In this document: piece by piece, positions 17,881-25,240 of the stretch | How the letters are laid out: the number at the start of each line of letters is the position of its first letter | Numbering within the stretch: position 1 is the stretch's first letter | NCBI GenBank assembly: GCA_963774195.1 | Contig: CAVZDY010000004.1 | Span: 496,001 to 560,000, forward strand | Reading direction: 5' to 3' | Length of the DNA stretch: 64,000 bases | From: Roseiarcus sp963774195 | GTDB taxonomy: Bacteria > Pseudomonadota > Alphaproteobacteria > Rhizobiales > Beijerinckiaceae | Notes under the pieces: model-generated | Told to the model about the DNA's origin: nothing | Seen by the model: only the letters and a program-made list of their open reading frames with translations | Database searches by the model: none | Translations under genes and position numbers: made by a program

Positions 17881-17893
17881 CCAAGGCAACCGT

Positions 17894-18811
17894 ATGTCGC
17901 TGGCTGGTTTATCGCTCCGCGATCTCGAATATGTCGTCGCCGTCGCGGATAAGGGGAGCTTCGTGGCCGCGGCCGAGCGCTGCAACGTCTCTCAGCCCTC
18001 GCTCTCCTCGCAAATTCGCAAAGTGGAAGCCTGGGCGAAGGGAGCCATATTCGAGCGGACGTCGCGCCGCGTGATGCTGACGCCGAAGGGCGCCCTCTTC
18101 GTCGCCCAGGCGCGCCGCGTGCTCGAAGAGGCGGAAATTCTGTCGCAGATGTGCCGCGTCGCTGACAAGCCGTTCGGCGGCGCGCTGCGGCTCTTCGCGA
18201 TCTCGACGCTCGGGCCCTATTTCTTTCCGAAGGCGCTCGGCGCCCTCAAAGAGCGATTTCCCGACGTAACCTTCGTGCTGAGAGAAGACCTGACCGCGGT
18301 GCTGCTCGGCCTGCTTCGCGCGGGCGACTGCGATTGCGCGCTGATGTCGTTGCCGGTTGAAGAGGCGGCGTTCGATTTCGAGCCAATCTTCCGCGAGCCT
18401 TTCATGCTGGCTTCGCCGGTCGCCCGCGCGTTTCCGCAGGCGCCGGACGAGGTTTGGCGAACGCTGCCGAGCGACGAGCGGCTGCTCCTGCACGAAGGCC
18501 ATTGCCTTCGCCATCAGGCGCTCGCCTTCTGCTCAGACGTCCACTCGAAGGATCGCCACAGCACCAGCCTCGAGACGCTAAAGTACATGGTCGCCTCCGG
18601 CGAGGGCTATACGCTCGTCCCGGCGCTCGCGACCGAGACCGGGCCGGGCGTCCACTTCTCGCCGCTGCCGACGCCGGATTTCGCGCGCGATATTGCGATC
18701 GTCTGGCGGCGGCGCGATTCGCGGGCGGACGAGTTCCGCTTCCTTGCCGCCGCGCTGCGCGACATCGTCGCGCGCGCGCTGCCGCAGGTTCAGGCGCTCG
18801 AGCCGGCGTAG
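17894..18811 (+). CDS. oxyR: OxyR, peroxide-sensing LysR-family regulator
   Basis: 305 residues from ATG 17894. The N-terminal winged helix-turn-helix (about 5-65: LRDLEYVVAVADKGSFVAAA, SQPSLSSQIRKVE) is followed by the LysR substrate-binding fold. The two redox cysteines are present in EGHCLRHQALAFCSDV at positions 204 and 213, nine residues apart as C199/C208 in E. coli OxyR; they form the H2O2-induced disulfide. The divergent katA gene and the palindrome at 17858-17880 support the assignment. The downstream hydrolase-like gene begins 15 bp after the stop and may be co-transcribed. Confidence 0.94.
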   Translation: MSLAGLSLRDLEYVVAVADKGSFVAAAERCNVSQPSLSSQIRKVEAWAKGAIFERTSRRVMLTPKGALFVAQARRVLEEAEILSQMCRVADKPFGGALRLFAISTLGPYFFPKALGALKERFPDVTFVLREDLTAVLLGLLRAGDCDCALMSLPVEEAAFDFEPIFREPFMLASPVARAFPQAPDEVWRTLPSDERLLLHEGHCLRHQALAFCSDVHSKDRHSTSLETLKYMVASGEGYTLVPALATETGPGVHFSPLPTPDFARDIAIVWRRRDSRADEFRFLAAALRDIVARALPQVQALEPA

Positions 18812-18825
18812 CAGGACAGACCGCT

Positions 18826-19692
18826 ATGACAAAAACCATACGCTTCAAATTGGCGACCTCAGAGGTTGCGCTGGGGATGGACGAGTTCGGCGCCGGCCGC
18901 CAGGTCGTGCTCCTGCCGGCTCTGAGCTCGATTTCGACGCGACACGAGATGCGGCCGCTGGCAGCGCGGCTCTCCCTAGAATTTCGCGTGACGACCGTCG
19001 ATTGGCCCGGCTTCGGCGATCTGCCTCGGCCGAGAGAGGACTGGACGCCCGACATCCTCTCCCGTTTCCTCGACTGGTTCCTCAGCGAGGTGGTCGCCCC
19101 GCCTCACATGATCGTCGCGGCCGGCCATGCCGCGACCTACGCGCTCGACGCGGCGGCGCGCCGGCCGGGCGTCATCGAACGTCTCGCCCTCGTCGCGCCG
19201 ACGTGGCGCGGTCCGCTGCCCACCATGATGGGCGGACAGCGCGACTGGTTCGCGCGCGTGCGCGCGGCGATCGACAATCCGGTCACCGGCCCCCTGCTCT
19301 ACCGCCTCAACGTCAGCCGCCCCGTCCTCAACAGCATGGCGCGCCGCCACGTCTACAGCCAGGCGGACTGGCTCACCGGCGACCAACTCGCCGAGAAGCT
19401 CAGTGTGACCGGCGCGCCCGGCGCGCGGCATTCTTCGGTCCGCTTCGTCTCCGGGGCGCTTGACCGGGTCGACAGCCGCTCGGGTTTTCTCGACCTGGCG
19501 CGGCGCGCCGAAGCGCCGATCCTCGTCGTTTATGGCGGGGAAACGCCGCCCAGGTCGCTCGCCGAGATGGGGGCTCTGGCAGAGCTTCCTGACGTGCGCC
19601 TCCTGCGCGTCGCAGGCGGCAAATTGGCGATTCACGAGGAGACGCCAGACGCGGTCGCCGCCGCTGTCGCGCCATTCTTGCGGGAGGGCTGA
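18826..19692 (+). CDS. Alpha/beta-hydrolase-fold protein with no nucleophile serine
   Basis: 288 residues with an alpha/beta hydrolase layout: VVLLPALSSISTRHEMRPLA after strand 3, VTTVDWPGFGDLPRP, then the nucleophile-elbow position VAAGHAATYALDAAARRP. At the elbow the expected G-x-S-x-G is G-H-A-A-T, with Ala102 in place of Ser. A late strand ILVVYGGETPPRS and a final KLAIHEE, with a histidine, are retained. It is probably non-catalytic, or uses another mechanism. It follows oxyR by 15 bp, so it may be part of the oxyR transcript. The function is unknown. Confidence 0.75.
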   Translation: MTKTIRFKLATSEVALGMDEFGAGRQVVLLPALSSISTRHEMRPLAARLSLEFRVTTVDWPGFGDLPRPREDWTPDILSRFLDWFLSEVVAPPHMIVAAGHAATYALDAAARRPGVIERLALVAPTWRGPLPTMMGGQRDWFARVRAAIDNPVTGPLLYRLNVSRPVLNSMARRHVYSQADWLTGDQLAEKLSVTGAPGARHSSVRFVSGALDRVDSRSGFLDLARRAEAPILVVYGGETPPRSLAEMGALAELPDVRLLRVAGGKLAIHEETPDAVAAAVAPFLREG

Positions 19693-19699
19693 CGGCAAC

Positions 19700-20470
19700 C
19701 TATTCGCGCCCCAACACCGCCAGCACCTGCTCAAGGGGCGCCGAGGACGCGCGGAACAAGCCCTCGTAAGGATTGCTGAGGTCAAGGATGAGGTAAAACG
19801 CCGTCGATAGCGCGAGAGCGCCGACGATGACCATGATGACGGACATCGTATGGGCCTTCGAGGTCAATCCGAAGCCGCAGAAAATCAGCGCCGCCCAGCC
19901 CGCCACTATCCATATTAGGGGATAAGAAATCGGGTCCGACAGCGCAAAGGACATCTGCAGTCTCGACTGTGCGATAGATTGCACGGCCGTGTTGGCGCTC
20001 GCGAACGCCGCCTTCTGCGCGTCGGTCGATGGATGAAGGGTCTCCAGCGCGGTCTCCCGAGCATGCAGGTTCTGCAGCGCCGCTGAAAAACTATCGGCCG
20101 CGAAGTCGGCCCGGCTCAGATTGGAGCCCCACACTTCGTCGACAGTCTTGCCGACGATCTCCTTGAGCTTCTCGCGTTCGGCCGCCGCGTCGGGTCCATA
20201 GTCGGCGAGAGACAGATCGAGCTCCAGCACTTTGGCGGCAAGGCTTTGAATCGCGGCGTTCTGTCCCGCATAGACGCCGTAGGCGGTCCAAATCAGGAGG
20301 CCCATCACCAGGGCCGACAGCAGCACCAGCATGCCCGCCACGGCGCCGATCATGTCGCGCGGCCCCCCGGTGGTGAAACCGTCGGGTAGAAGGTATTGCA
20401 GAGCCAGCCCGAGCAATCCGCTCAGGATGACGACGGCGCCGATGGCCCCCGCTAGCATCTCCGGACTCAT
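19700..20470 (-). CDS. DUF4239-type integral membrane protein
   Basis: 256 residues with four membrane helices in two pairs: residues about 8-28 and 42-65 near the N-terminus, and about 185-205 and 210-232 near the C-terminus. A long soluble helical segment rich in Ala, Glu and Lys lies between. This two-plus-two topology with a helical middle (AAIQSLAAKVLELDLSLADY) is that of the bestrophin-like DUF4239 family, whose function is not known. It is convergent with the preceding hydrolase-fold gene, ending 7 bp from it. Confidence 0.75.
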   Translation of the reverse strand: MSPEMLAGAIGAVVILSGLLGLALQYLLPDGFTTGGPRDMIGAVAGMLVLLSALVMGLLIWTAYGVYAGQNAAIQSLAAKVLELDLSLADYGPDAAAEREKLKEIVGKTVDEVWGSNLSRADFAADSFSAALQNLHARETALETLHPSTDAQKAAFASANTAVQSIAQSRLQMSFALSDPISYPLIWIVAGWAALIFCGFGLTSKAHTMSVIMVIVGALALSTAFYLILDLSNPYEGLFRASSAPLEQVLAVLGRE

Positions 20471-20690
20471 TCGCCCTCCCTGTCGCTAAGCGGCGAGCCC
20501 CTTCGGCCTCGGGCCAAGCGCGAAGGCAGCCCGGTACGCTCTGGCCCCGTCGCAGCATGGACCCCGCCCTTCCCTCCCAAAGAACCCGTCCTCGCCCTCG
20601 CCGAGCGAGCGGGCCGCTCGACAGAAAGCAACGTAAAGTCGAAATCAAGACCGCCGTCCGCCTGAACGACGATATAACCTAAGAACACTA

Positions 20691-21092
20691 TCAGAATACC
20701 CGATATTCAGGATCTATTAAATCCCTTGCAGTGATGCCGAGCGGTTGATTCTTTGACGCTGCGAAGACGTCCGCCGTGAGTAGTCTGTGTTGGCTATCAG
20801 AGGCGCAGATGCGCCGGATCGAGCCCATTGCCAATCGAGACCGATTTACGGCCGCGACGCTCTGGGGCGCCTCCCGCTGGAGCATGGCCTTGGCCACGGC
20901 TAAGCGCCAATCAATCAGATATTGCATCGGCCTCATCCCGACACTCCGACAGTCGCACTCGCAGTAGCACTCGCAGACGGCCGAGCGGGATAGACCCGCC
21001 GCCCTGGCCAACTCCTCCGCCGACCACGCGTATGCCACGGCACTATGCAGCCGCATGACGCGCAAACCGCTTGGGTATTTCGTATTTGACAT
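20691..21092 (-). pseudogene. Degenerate AraC-family regulator, C-terminal part only
   Basis: The minus-strand frame encodes a recognisable AraC helix-turn-helix start: MRLHSAVAYAWSAEELARAA, GLSRSAVCECYCECDCRSVG, then MRPMQYLIDWRLAVAKAMLQ. Intact relatives have SRSxFxxRFxxxVGxxPMxYLxxWR here, so a small duplicated/inserted Cys-Glu stretch is seen. After QREAPQSVAAV the second DNA-binding helix is lost to unrelated sequence. The N-terminal cupin domain is absent. It overlaps the upstream region of the tautomerase gene. I regard it as a decayed gene. Confidence 0.65.
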
Positions 21093-21106
21093 ACCAGTAG
21101 GTCAAA
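21085..21106. promoter_or_regulatory. Candidate TetR operator before the tautomerase-tetR operon
   Basis: TTTGACATACC (21085-21095) faces AGTAGGTCAAA (21096-21106): a 22-bp near-palindrome without spacer, 9 of 11 base pairs matching. It lies about 76 bp before the tautomerase start, a normal place for autorepression by the operon's own TetR protein. Confidence 0.6.
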
Positions 21107-21181
21107 TTGTAGATACGTGGCCGAGGGCTCACACGCTTAAGCATCAACGCGATTGTTTCATCTCAAACCCTGGAACTAGAA

Positions 21182-21580
21182 ATGCCGTTTGTAACCTTCA
21201 CCGTTCGGCGTCGCCTCACCGCCGCCGACAAGTCCGACTTATCGGAGGCAATGTTAGAGGCTCAAGTGGCCGCCGGGTATCACCGAGCCGACCTCTTTCA
21301 CCGCTTTATCGAGGTCGGCCAGGATGATCTTCTGGTAAATCCCCGTTTTCCCGACTACGCGACGGATCGAACCGACCGGTTCATGATCGTCGAGATAACT
21401 ATCTCCCGTGGAAAGCCGGCAGGAACCGCCGACACCATTGCGGATGAGGCCGTCAGGCTTTTCGGCGAGCGCCTCCACCTCGCGCCTCAGGATATCCTAT
21501 TCGTCTTCAACGAGGTGGAACCGAACTTCCCGCGCTTTCCTGCTGCGTCCAACAAACGAGAGGCTCCCGCGGATGCCTAA
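21182..21580 (+). CDS. Tautomerase-family protein
   Basis: 132 residues beginning MPFVTFTVRR, so that after Met removal Pro-1 would be the catalytic base of the tautomerase superfamily. The length, about double that of 4-oxalocrotonate tautomerase monomers, and the GYHRADLFHRFIEVGQDDLL and DRFMIVEITISRGK segments match the PF14552 group. The C-terminal FVFNEVEPNFPRF is retained. Its substrate is unknown. It overlaps the next gene (tetR) by 8 bp and is probably controlled by it. Confidence 0.85.
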   Translation: MPFVTFTVRRRLTAADKSDLSEAMLEAQVAAGYHRADLFHRFIEVGQDDLLVNPRFPDYATDRTDRFMIVEITISRGKPAGTADTIADEAVRLFGERLHLAPQDILFVFNEVEPNFPRFPAASNKREAPADA

Positions 21581-22145
21581 GCTCTCGAAGCGGGACCAAC
21601 TCGTGGAGGCAACGAAAGAGCTGCTCTGGGAGGTGGGGTACGAGGCCATGTCGCCGCGCGACATTCAAGCCCGAAGCGCTGCCAAGCCAGGCAGCCTCTA
21701 CCACCACTTCCCGTCAAAGCTGGCGATCGCGGAGGCAGCGTTGAGCGAGGCTGCGGCGGAGGAAATTGCGCGACTTGAAGAGGTTTTCTCAGCTGACATC
21801 CCGCCGCTTGAGGCTGTTCGCCATTACCTTCTTCTGAAACGAGATGCTTTTCGCGGCTGCCGGCTTGGACGCTTAGTTCATGAGGCCTCAATCGAGCAGG
21901 AAGAACTTCGGCGACCGGTGGCAGCTTACTTTGACGCTGTACGCAACCATATCGCGCGATGCCTGGCTCAGGCCCAATCAGAAGGAACGTTCAATGCCGG
22001 ACTCGATTCGGAGGCCTTGGCCGTTTCGCTAGCGGCCCTCATTCAGGGCGGATACGTCCTCGCGCGAACGTTCCAGGACGAAGCTCTTATGCGTCGCGCC
22101 GCAGAGGGAGCGTTGGCCCTAGTCGAAGTGAGTCGCCGGCCGTGA
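21573..22145 (+). CDS. TetR/AcrR-family transcriptional repressor
   Basis: 190 residues from ATG 21573, overlapping the tautomerase stop. The N-terminal helix-turn-helix (about 5-55) reads RDQLVEATKELLWEVGYEAM, SPRDIQARSAAKPGSLYHHF, PSKLAIAEAAL: the GSLYHHFPSK recognition helix is diagnostic. The C-terminal helical ligand domain is of the YcdC/TetR_C type with LAALIQGGYVLARTF. It most likely represses its own operon through the palindrome at 21085-21106, responding to a small molecule handled by the tautomerase. Confidence 0.92.
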   Translation: MPKLSKRDQLVEATKELLWEVGYEAMSPRDIQARSAAKPGSLYHHFPSKLAIAEAALSEAAAEEIARLEEVFSADIPPLEAVRHYLLLKRDAFRGCRLGRLVHEASIEQEELRRPVAAYFDAVRNHIARCLAQAQSEGTFNAGLDSEALAVSLAALIQGGYVLARTFQDEALMRRAAEGALALVEVSRRP

Positions 22146-22149
22146 GATC

Positions 22150-22440
22150 AAATCAATAACGTTGGCCGTGGGAGCAACTCTGGATCGGAAACACGTCCTT
22201 CTCGAGTGGCGCTCAGCTTCGTTCTGTCTCGCCCAACCGCACCGGCCACCGCCATAGCCACGATTGGCGACGGTGCGGTTGACGTTCACGTTACGGTTGA
22301 CATTCACGTTGCGGTTCACATTCACGTTGCGATTGAAGCTGCCGCCGCGAGACCCGCCGCCCGCGAACCGCGCTCCGCCGCCGTGATACGCGCCGCCGCC
22401 GACCCGCGCGCCGCCGGCTCGCACTCTGCCGCAATCCGGC
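22150..22440 (-). pseudogene. Remnant of a Gly-rich, Asn-Val-Asn-Arg repeat protein
   Basis: On the minus strand this encodes a glycine-rich stretch (GGGAYHGGGARFAGGGSRGG) followed by at least three near-identical NVNRNVNV units (about 22268-22345) and RTVANRGYGGG. Intact relatives in Hyphomicrobiales are small exported proteins with a signal peptide, a Gly-rich part, the NVN repeats and a hydrophobic C-terminus. Here no start with a signal peptide is found and the C-terminal part is replaced by unrelated sequence, so it is a fragment. The repeat itself is visible as an imperfect 18-bp direct repeat. Confidence 0.55.
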
Positions 22441-22466
22441 CCGGTCGCAGTCGGCAGCACGCAAAA

Positions 22467-22489
22467 GACCGGAGGCCACGCCTCCGGTC
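22467..22489 (-). terminator. Rho-independent terminator after the charged-repeat operon
   Basis: GACCGGAGGC (22467-22476) and GCCTCCGGTC (22480-22489) form a perfect 10-bp stem with loop CAC. On the minus strand it is followed by TTTTGC, and on the plus strand by GGTCGTTTTC, so it may work in both directions. It ends the minus-strand pair 23772-22516. Confidence 0.85.
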
Positions 22490-22515
22490 GGTCGTTTTCG
22501 CCATGCGGCTGCGGC

Positions 22516-23274
22516 TCAAGCCGCCTCCCTTTCCCGTCCGCGCTCTCGAACCAGTTGCGAAAGAAGCGCGCGACGCATCCGGCGGCGGCGGAGCAGCCCA
22601 CTGCCGACCAGGGCGCGGACCATCTTGCGATCGCCCCCGCTCGCTTCCATCTCGGAGTCCTCGCCCTCGTCTTCGTCCTCGCCCTCGTCGCCTCGCTCAC
22701 GCATCAGATGGGCGGCGAGCGCCCGGCGTATGCGGCGGCGGCGGAGAAGGCCGCCGGCGACCAGCATCCGGAGCATGCGGCGGGATTCGCCGTCATCCTC
22801 CTCGTCGTCCTCGTCTTCGTCCTCGTCTTCACTCGCCTCGCTGCGTTGGCGAAGGAGGTGCGCGGCGAGCATGAGCCGCATCCGGCGACGGCGCAGCAAT
22901 CCTCGCGCGATCAACAATCGGAGGACGCGACGTTCTTCGTCGCCCCCCTCCTCGCCCTCATCGTCTTCGCCTTCCTCGCCTTCCTCACCGCGGCTTTCAT
23001 CGCCGCGGCCTTCGCGCAGGAGATGCGCGAGCAGGAGGCGCTGGATGCGCCGCCGTCGCAGCAGTCCGCGCGCAATCAACAGCCTGAGGACGCGGCGCCC
23101 CTCATCGTCCTCTCCCTCGTCCTCTTCGTCCTCGCTGACGAGATCTTCGCCGTCGTCGCGACGGCGTTCGCGCAGCAAGTGTCCGAGAAGCGTGCTTTTG
23201 GCGCGACGTCGGCGCATCATGCCGCGCCCCATCAACACGCGCTCGAGTTCGGTATCACGCTCGCTCAAGGCCAT
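22516..23274 (-). CDS. Five-repeat protein of basic amphipathic helices and acidic linkers, unknown function
   Basis: 252 residues from ATG 23274, chosen because AGGAGG lies 7 nt upstream; a TTG two codons earlier is less suited. The protein is five tandem units of about 40-55 residues. Each unit has a basic amphipathic part, e.g. RRVLRLLIARGLLRRRRIQR then LLLAHLLRE, with an invariant LLRRRR-like block (MMRRRR in the first unit), followed by a linker almost wholly Glu/Asp/Gly. The last unit lacks the acidic linker. There is no signal peptide, membrane helix or cysteine. I do not recognise a family. It is the second gene of a pair with 23308-23772, ended by a strong terminator. It could bind nucleic acid, membrane or polyphosphate, or self-associate by charge; none of these is shown. 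Confidence 0.75.
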   Translation of the reverse strand: MALSERDTELERVLMGRGMMRRRRAKSTLLGHLLRERRRDDGEDLVSEDEEDEGEDDEGRRVLRLLIARGLLRRRRIQRLLLAHLLREGRGDESRGEEGEEGEDDEGEEGGDEERRVLRLLIARGLLRRRRMRLMLAAHLLRQRSEASEDEDEDEDDEEDDGESRRMLRMLVAGGLLRRRRIRRALAAHLMRERGDEGEDEDEGEDSEMEASGGDRKMVRALVGSGLLRRRRMRRALLSQLVRERGREREAA

Positions 23275-23307
23275 TTTCAACCTCCTCTTTCACCTGGACG
23301 CGACCCT

Positions 23308-23772
23308 TCACGCCGCTCGCTCCGCATTGGGCGCTTCGGTCTCCCGCTTTGCCTGAGGGGCGACGTCTTCAATCAAGCTCTGAAGGATGGCTATGCGGAT
23401 CGCTTCGCGACGCGCGGCGGCGGAGGCGAACGTCTCCGCCAACAATGGCTCCAAGAGGATGCGCCGCACGCCGGCCTCCTCTTCCGTCTCGTCGCGATCG
23501 TCTTTCTCGCGGCGGCTCCTTCCTGCTCCGTCCTCGTCGAGCAGAGCCGCAACGCCAGCTTCGAACGCCCGCTCCAAGAGGGCCTCGACCCCGCCATGAA
23601 ATTTTCTCGCGAGATCGACACGCTCGGCATTCGTCAACTCGCGCAGCGCGTTGTTCGTGTCGGCGATTTCGAGCTTGAGAACCCCGCCGCTGGTCGTATC
23701 GAGCGTCACCAGCAAACGTTCCGGCAACGGTGCGGCGGCGGCTCCTGCGAAAGATTCCTGCGGCTCGGCCAT
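23308..23772 (-). CDS. Partner of the charged-repeat protein, unknown function
   Basis: 154 residues from ATG 23772, with AAGGAG upstream. The first part (about 15-80) looks like a folded domain: PERLLVTLDTTSGGVLKLEI, NNALRELTNAERVDLARKFH, GGVEALLERAFEAGVAALL. A charged linker (RSRREKDDRDETEEE) then leads into GVRRILLEPLLAETFASAAA and RREAIRIAILQSLIED. That C-terminal helix pair after an acidic linker has the same layout as one unit of the five-repeat protein encoded 33 bp downstream (VRRILL...RR..IR..ILQSLI compared with RRVLRL...RRRRIQRLLLAHLL). The two genes probably share a module and a transcript. No known family recognised. Confidence 0.7.
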   Translation of the reverse strand: MAEPQESFAGAAAAPLPERLLVTLDTTSGGVLKLEIADTNNALRELTNAERVDLARKFHGGVEALLERAFEAGVAALLDEDGAGRSRREKDDRDETEEEAGVRRILLEPLLAETFASAAARREAIRIAILQSLIEDVAPQAKRETEAPNAERAA

Positions 23773-24056
23773 TGAGCATCTCCTTCGTCAGCACAAATGA
23801 CAGGACAGGCACGTGCTCTGGCGCCAACTATTGGCGGCAAGGCGAAGCGTCGCTCGCGCACTCCCGAATGCGCCGTGCGGACGATCCGAGGAAGAAACAG
23901 CCTGCAATGCGCTCGGCGGAGAGAGCTTCGCTCTTGCATCGCTCCTGGCGCTGCGGAGGCGAGAATAGACAGAGATACGTGGGCGGCGATGGTCGCTCAA
24001 TCGTCTTTGGGGACACTGTCCCTTGGTGCAATGGCGAGCGGCTGCGCCGGATGGCG

Positions 24057-24683
24057 TCACTCAAAACTCGCCGTGGCCGCGACGCCAAGGCGCTCCGCGA
24101 TCGACACAAGTTCCGCGATGGAATGAACCTCCGCTTTCTCCATCACCCGCTTGCGATGCGCCTTGACCGTTCGCTCCGTCGTGCCCAACTCGTAGGCGAT
24201 CTGTTTGTTCATCCTCCCGCGAACGACCAGTTCGAACACTTGTCGCTCCCGCGGGGTCAGCTTGGCGAAGCGCGCCCGCAACCCCTCGAGCTGACCCTGG
24301 CGTTCGCGCGCCGCCGCATAGCGCGCGGCCGCGCGTTCGATAGCGTCAATGAGCTTTTCCGCGCTCGCCGGCTTCGTCAGAAAATCTTCCGCGCCGGCTT
24401 TAATGGCCTGGACGGTCGTCGGAATATCACCGTGCCCAGTGAGAAAGACAATCGGCAGCCCGGAGCCGCTCTTCGCCAATTGGCGCTGCAATTCTGGACC
24501 ACTCAGCCCCGGTATCTGAACATCGAGCAAGATACAGCAGGGTCCGACCTCACGAGGAAGGCGCTGAAGGAGCTGTTCGGCCGACTCGTAGGCCTCAACC
24601 TCATAGCCAGCCGCGCGCAGCAGGCGGCTCATCGCCGAGCGAAACGGGCGATCGTCGTCGACGACATAAACGAGGGTCTGCAT
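24057..24683 (-). CDS. FixJ/NarL-type response regulator
   Basis: 208 residues from ATG 24683 with GGGAG upstream. The receiver domain (1-120) has the acidic pocket in YVVDDD, the phosphoacceptor Asp in ILLDVQIPGLSG, Thr in FLTGHGD and Lys in FLTKPAS. The LuxR-type helix-turn-helix follows (LTPRERQVFELVVRGRMNKQ, IAYELGTTERTVKAHRKRVM). The overall form is that of FixJ/TodT-like regulators that work with PAS or other soluble-type kinases. The only kinase nearby is on the opposite strand at 25241-26128, a likely partner by proximity. The DNA target is not predictable. Confidence 0.92.
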   Translation of the reverse strand: MQTLVYVVDDDRPFRSAMSRLLRAAGYEVEAYESAEQLLQRLPREVGPCCILLDVQIPGLSGPELQRQLAKSGSGLPIVFLTGHGDIPTTVQAIKAGAEDFLTKPASAEKLIDAIERAAARYAAARERQGQLEGLRARFAKLTPRERQVFELVVRGRMNKQIAYELGTTERTVKAHRKRVMEKAEVHSIAELVSIAERLGVAATASFE

Positions 24684-25240
24684 CGCAATGCTCCCTGATT
24701 TGCGTGGCCGAGGCATGCGGCGCTCTGGAAGTCGGGGAGTTCGCCTCCACTCGCCGTGAGCCGTCGAAGCACAGGTTGGGATCGCCGCTTCGCCATTGTC
24801 CCTCGGGACAGGTTCAAGTCGCCGATCGAGCGCTCGCCCAGTTCGCCTTCTATGTCCTCAAAGCTCAGGTCAGGCCATCACCATCTCGGAGGATCTCCAG
24901 AGGAGTATCGGTCGCATGCCGTCACTCGAACTCGCGGAATGAGTGAGCGCGCGCGACGAGGTCCGAGGCTATTGCCCTCGCGGGCATTGGGCCGGGGAAC
25001 AGAGACTGAGGCCCCTTGTGCGCGGGCCGCCGTCGCAAGCTGGACGCTGTCCTCAAGGTCAAGTATAGGTAATATAGCAGCTCGGTCCAATCACGTAAGC
25101 GGCTCGCCAAGGCCCCGTGCGCAGGCCTTTCACGCAGTGTATACGTGGGAATCGGGAGATGACCGGCCATAATAGTGACGTCGGCATTGCCGGCGGCGCG
25201 CCAGTAAAACCCTGTCAAGACTGCGCCTTCTTCAGCGGAA
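24684..25240. other. Gap between the divergent response regulator and histidine kinase
   Basis: 557 bases with no convincing gene. Overlapping open frames exist on both strands but lack family features or good starts. A frame at 25117-25452 contains CQDCAFFSGIDNQRLLRFFI, which might be a piece of a former sensor domain of the neighbouring kinase. An AT-rich patch at about 25063-25080 may be a promoter for the kinase. Confidence 0.4.

Noticed and set aside
22516..23274. CRISPR-like or simple DNA repeat array
   Set aside because: The repetition is at protein level with diverged codons and no identical spacer-repeat pattern.
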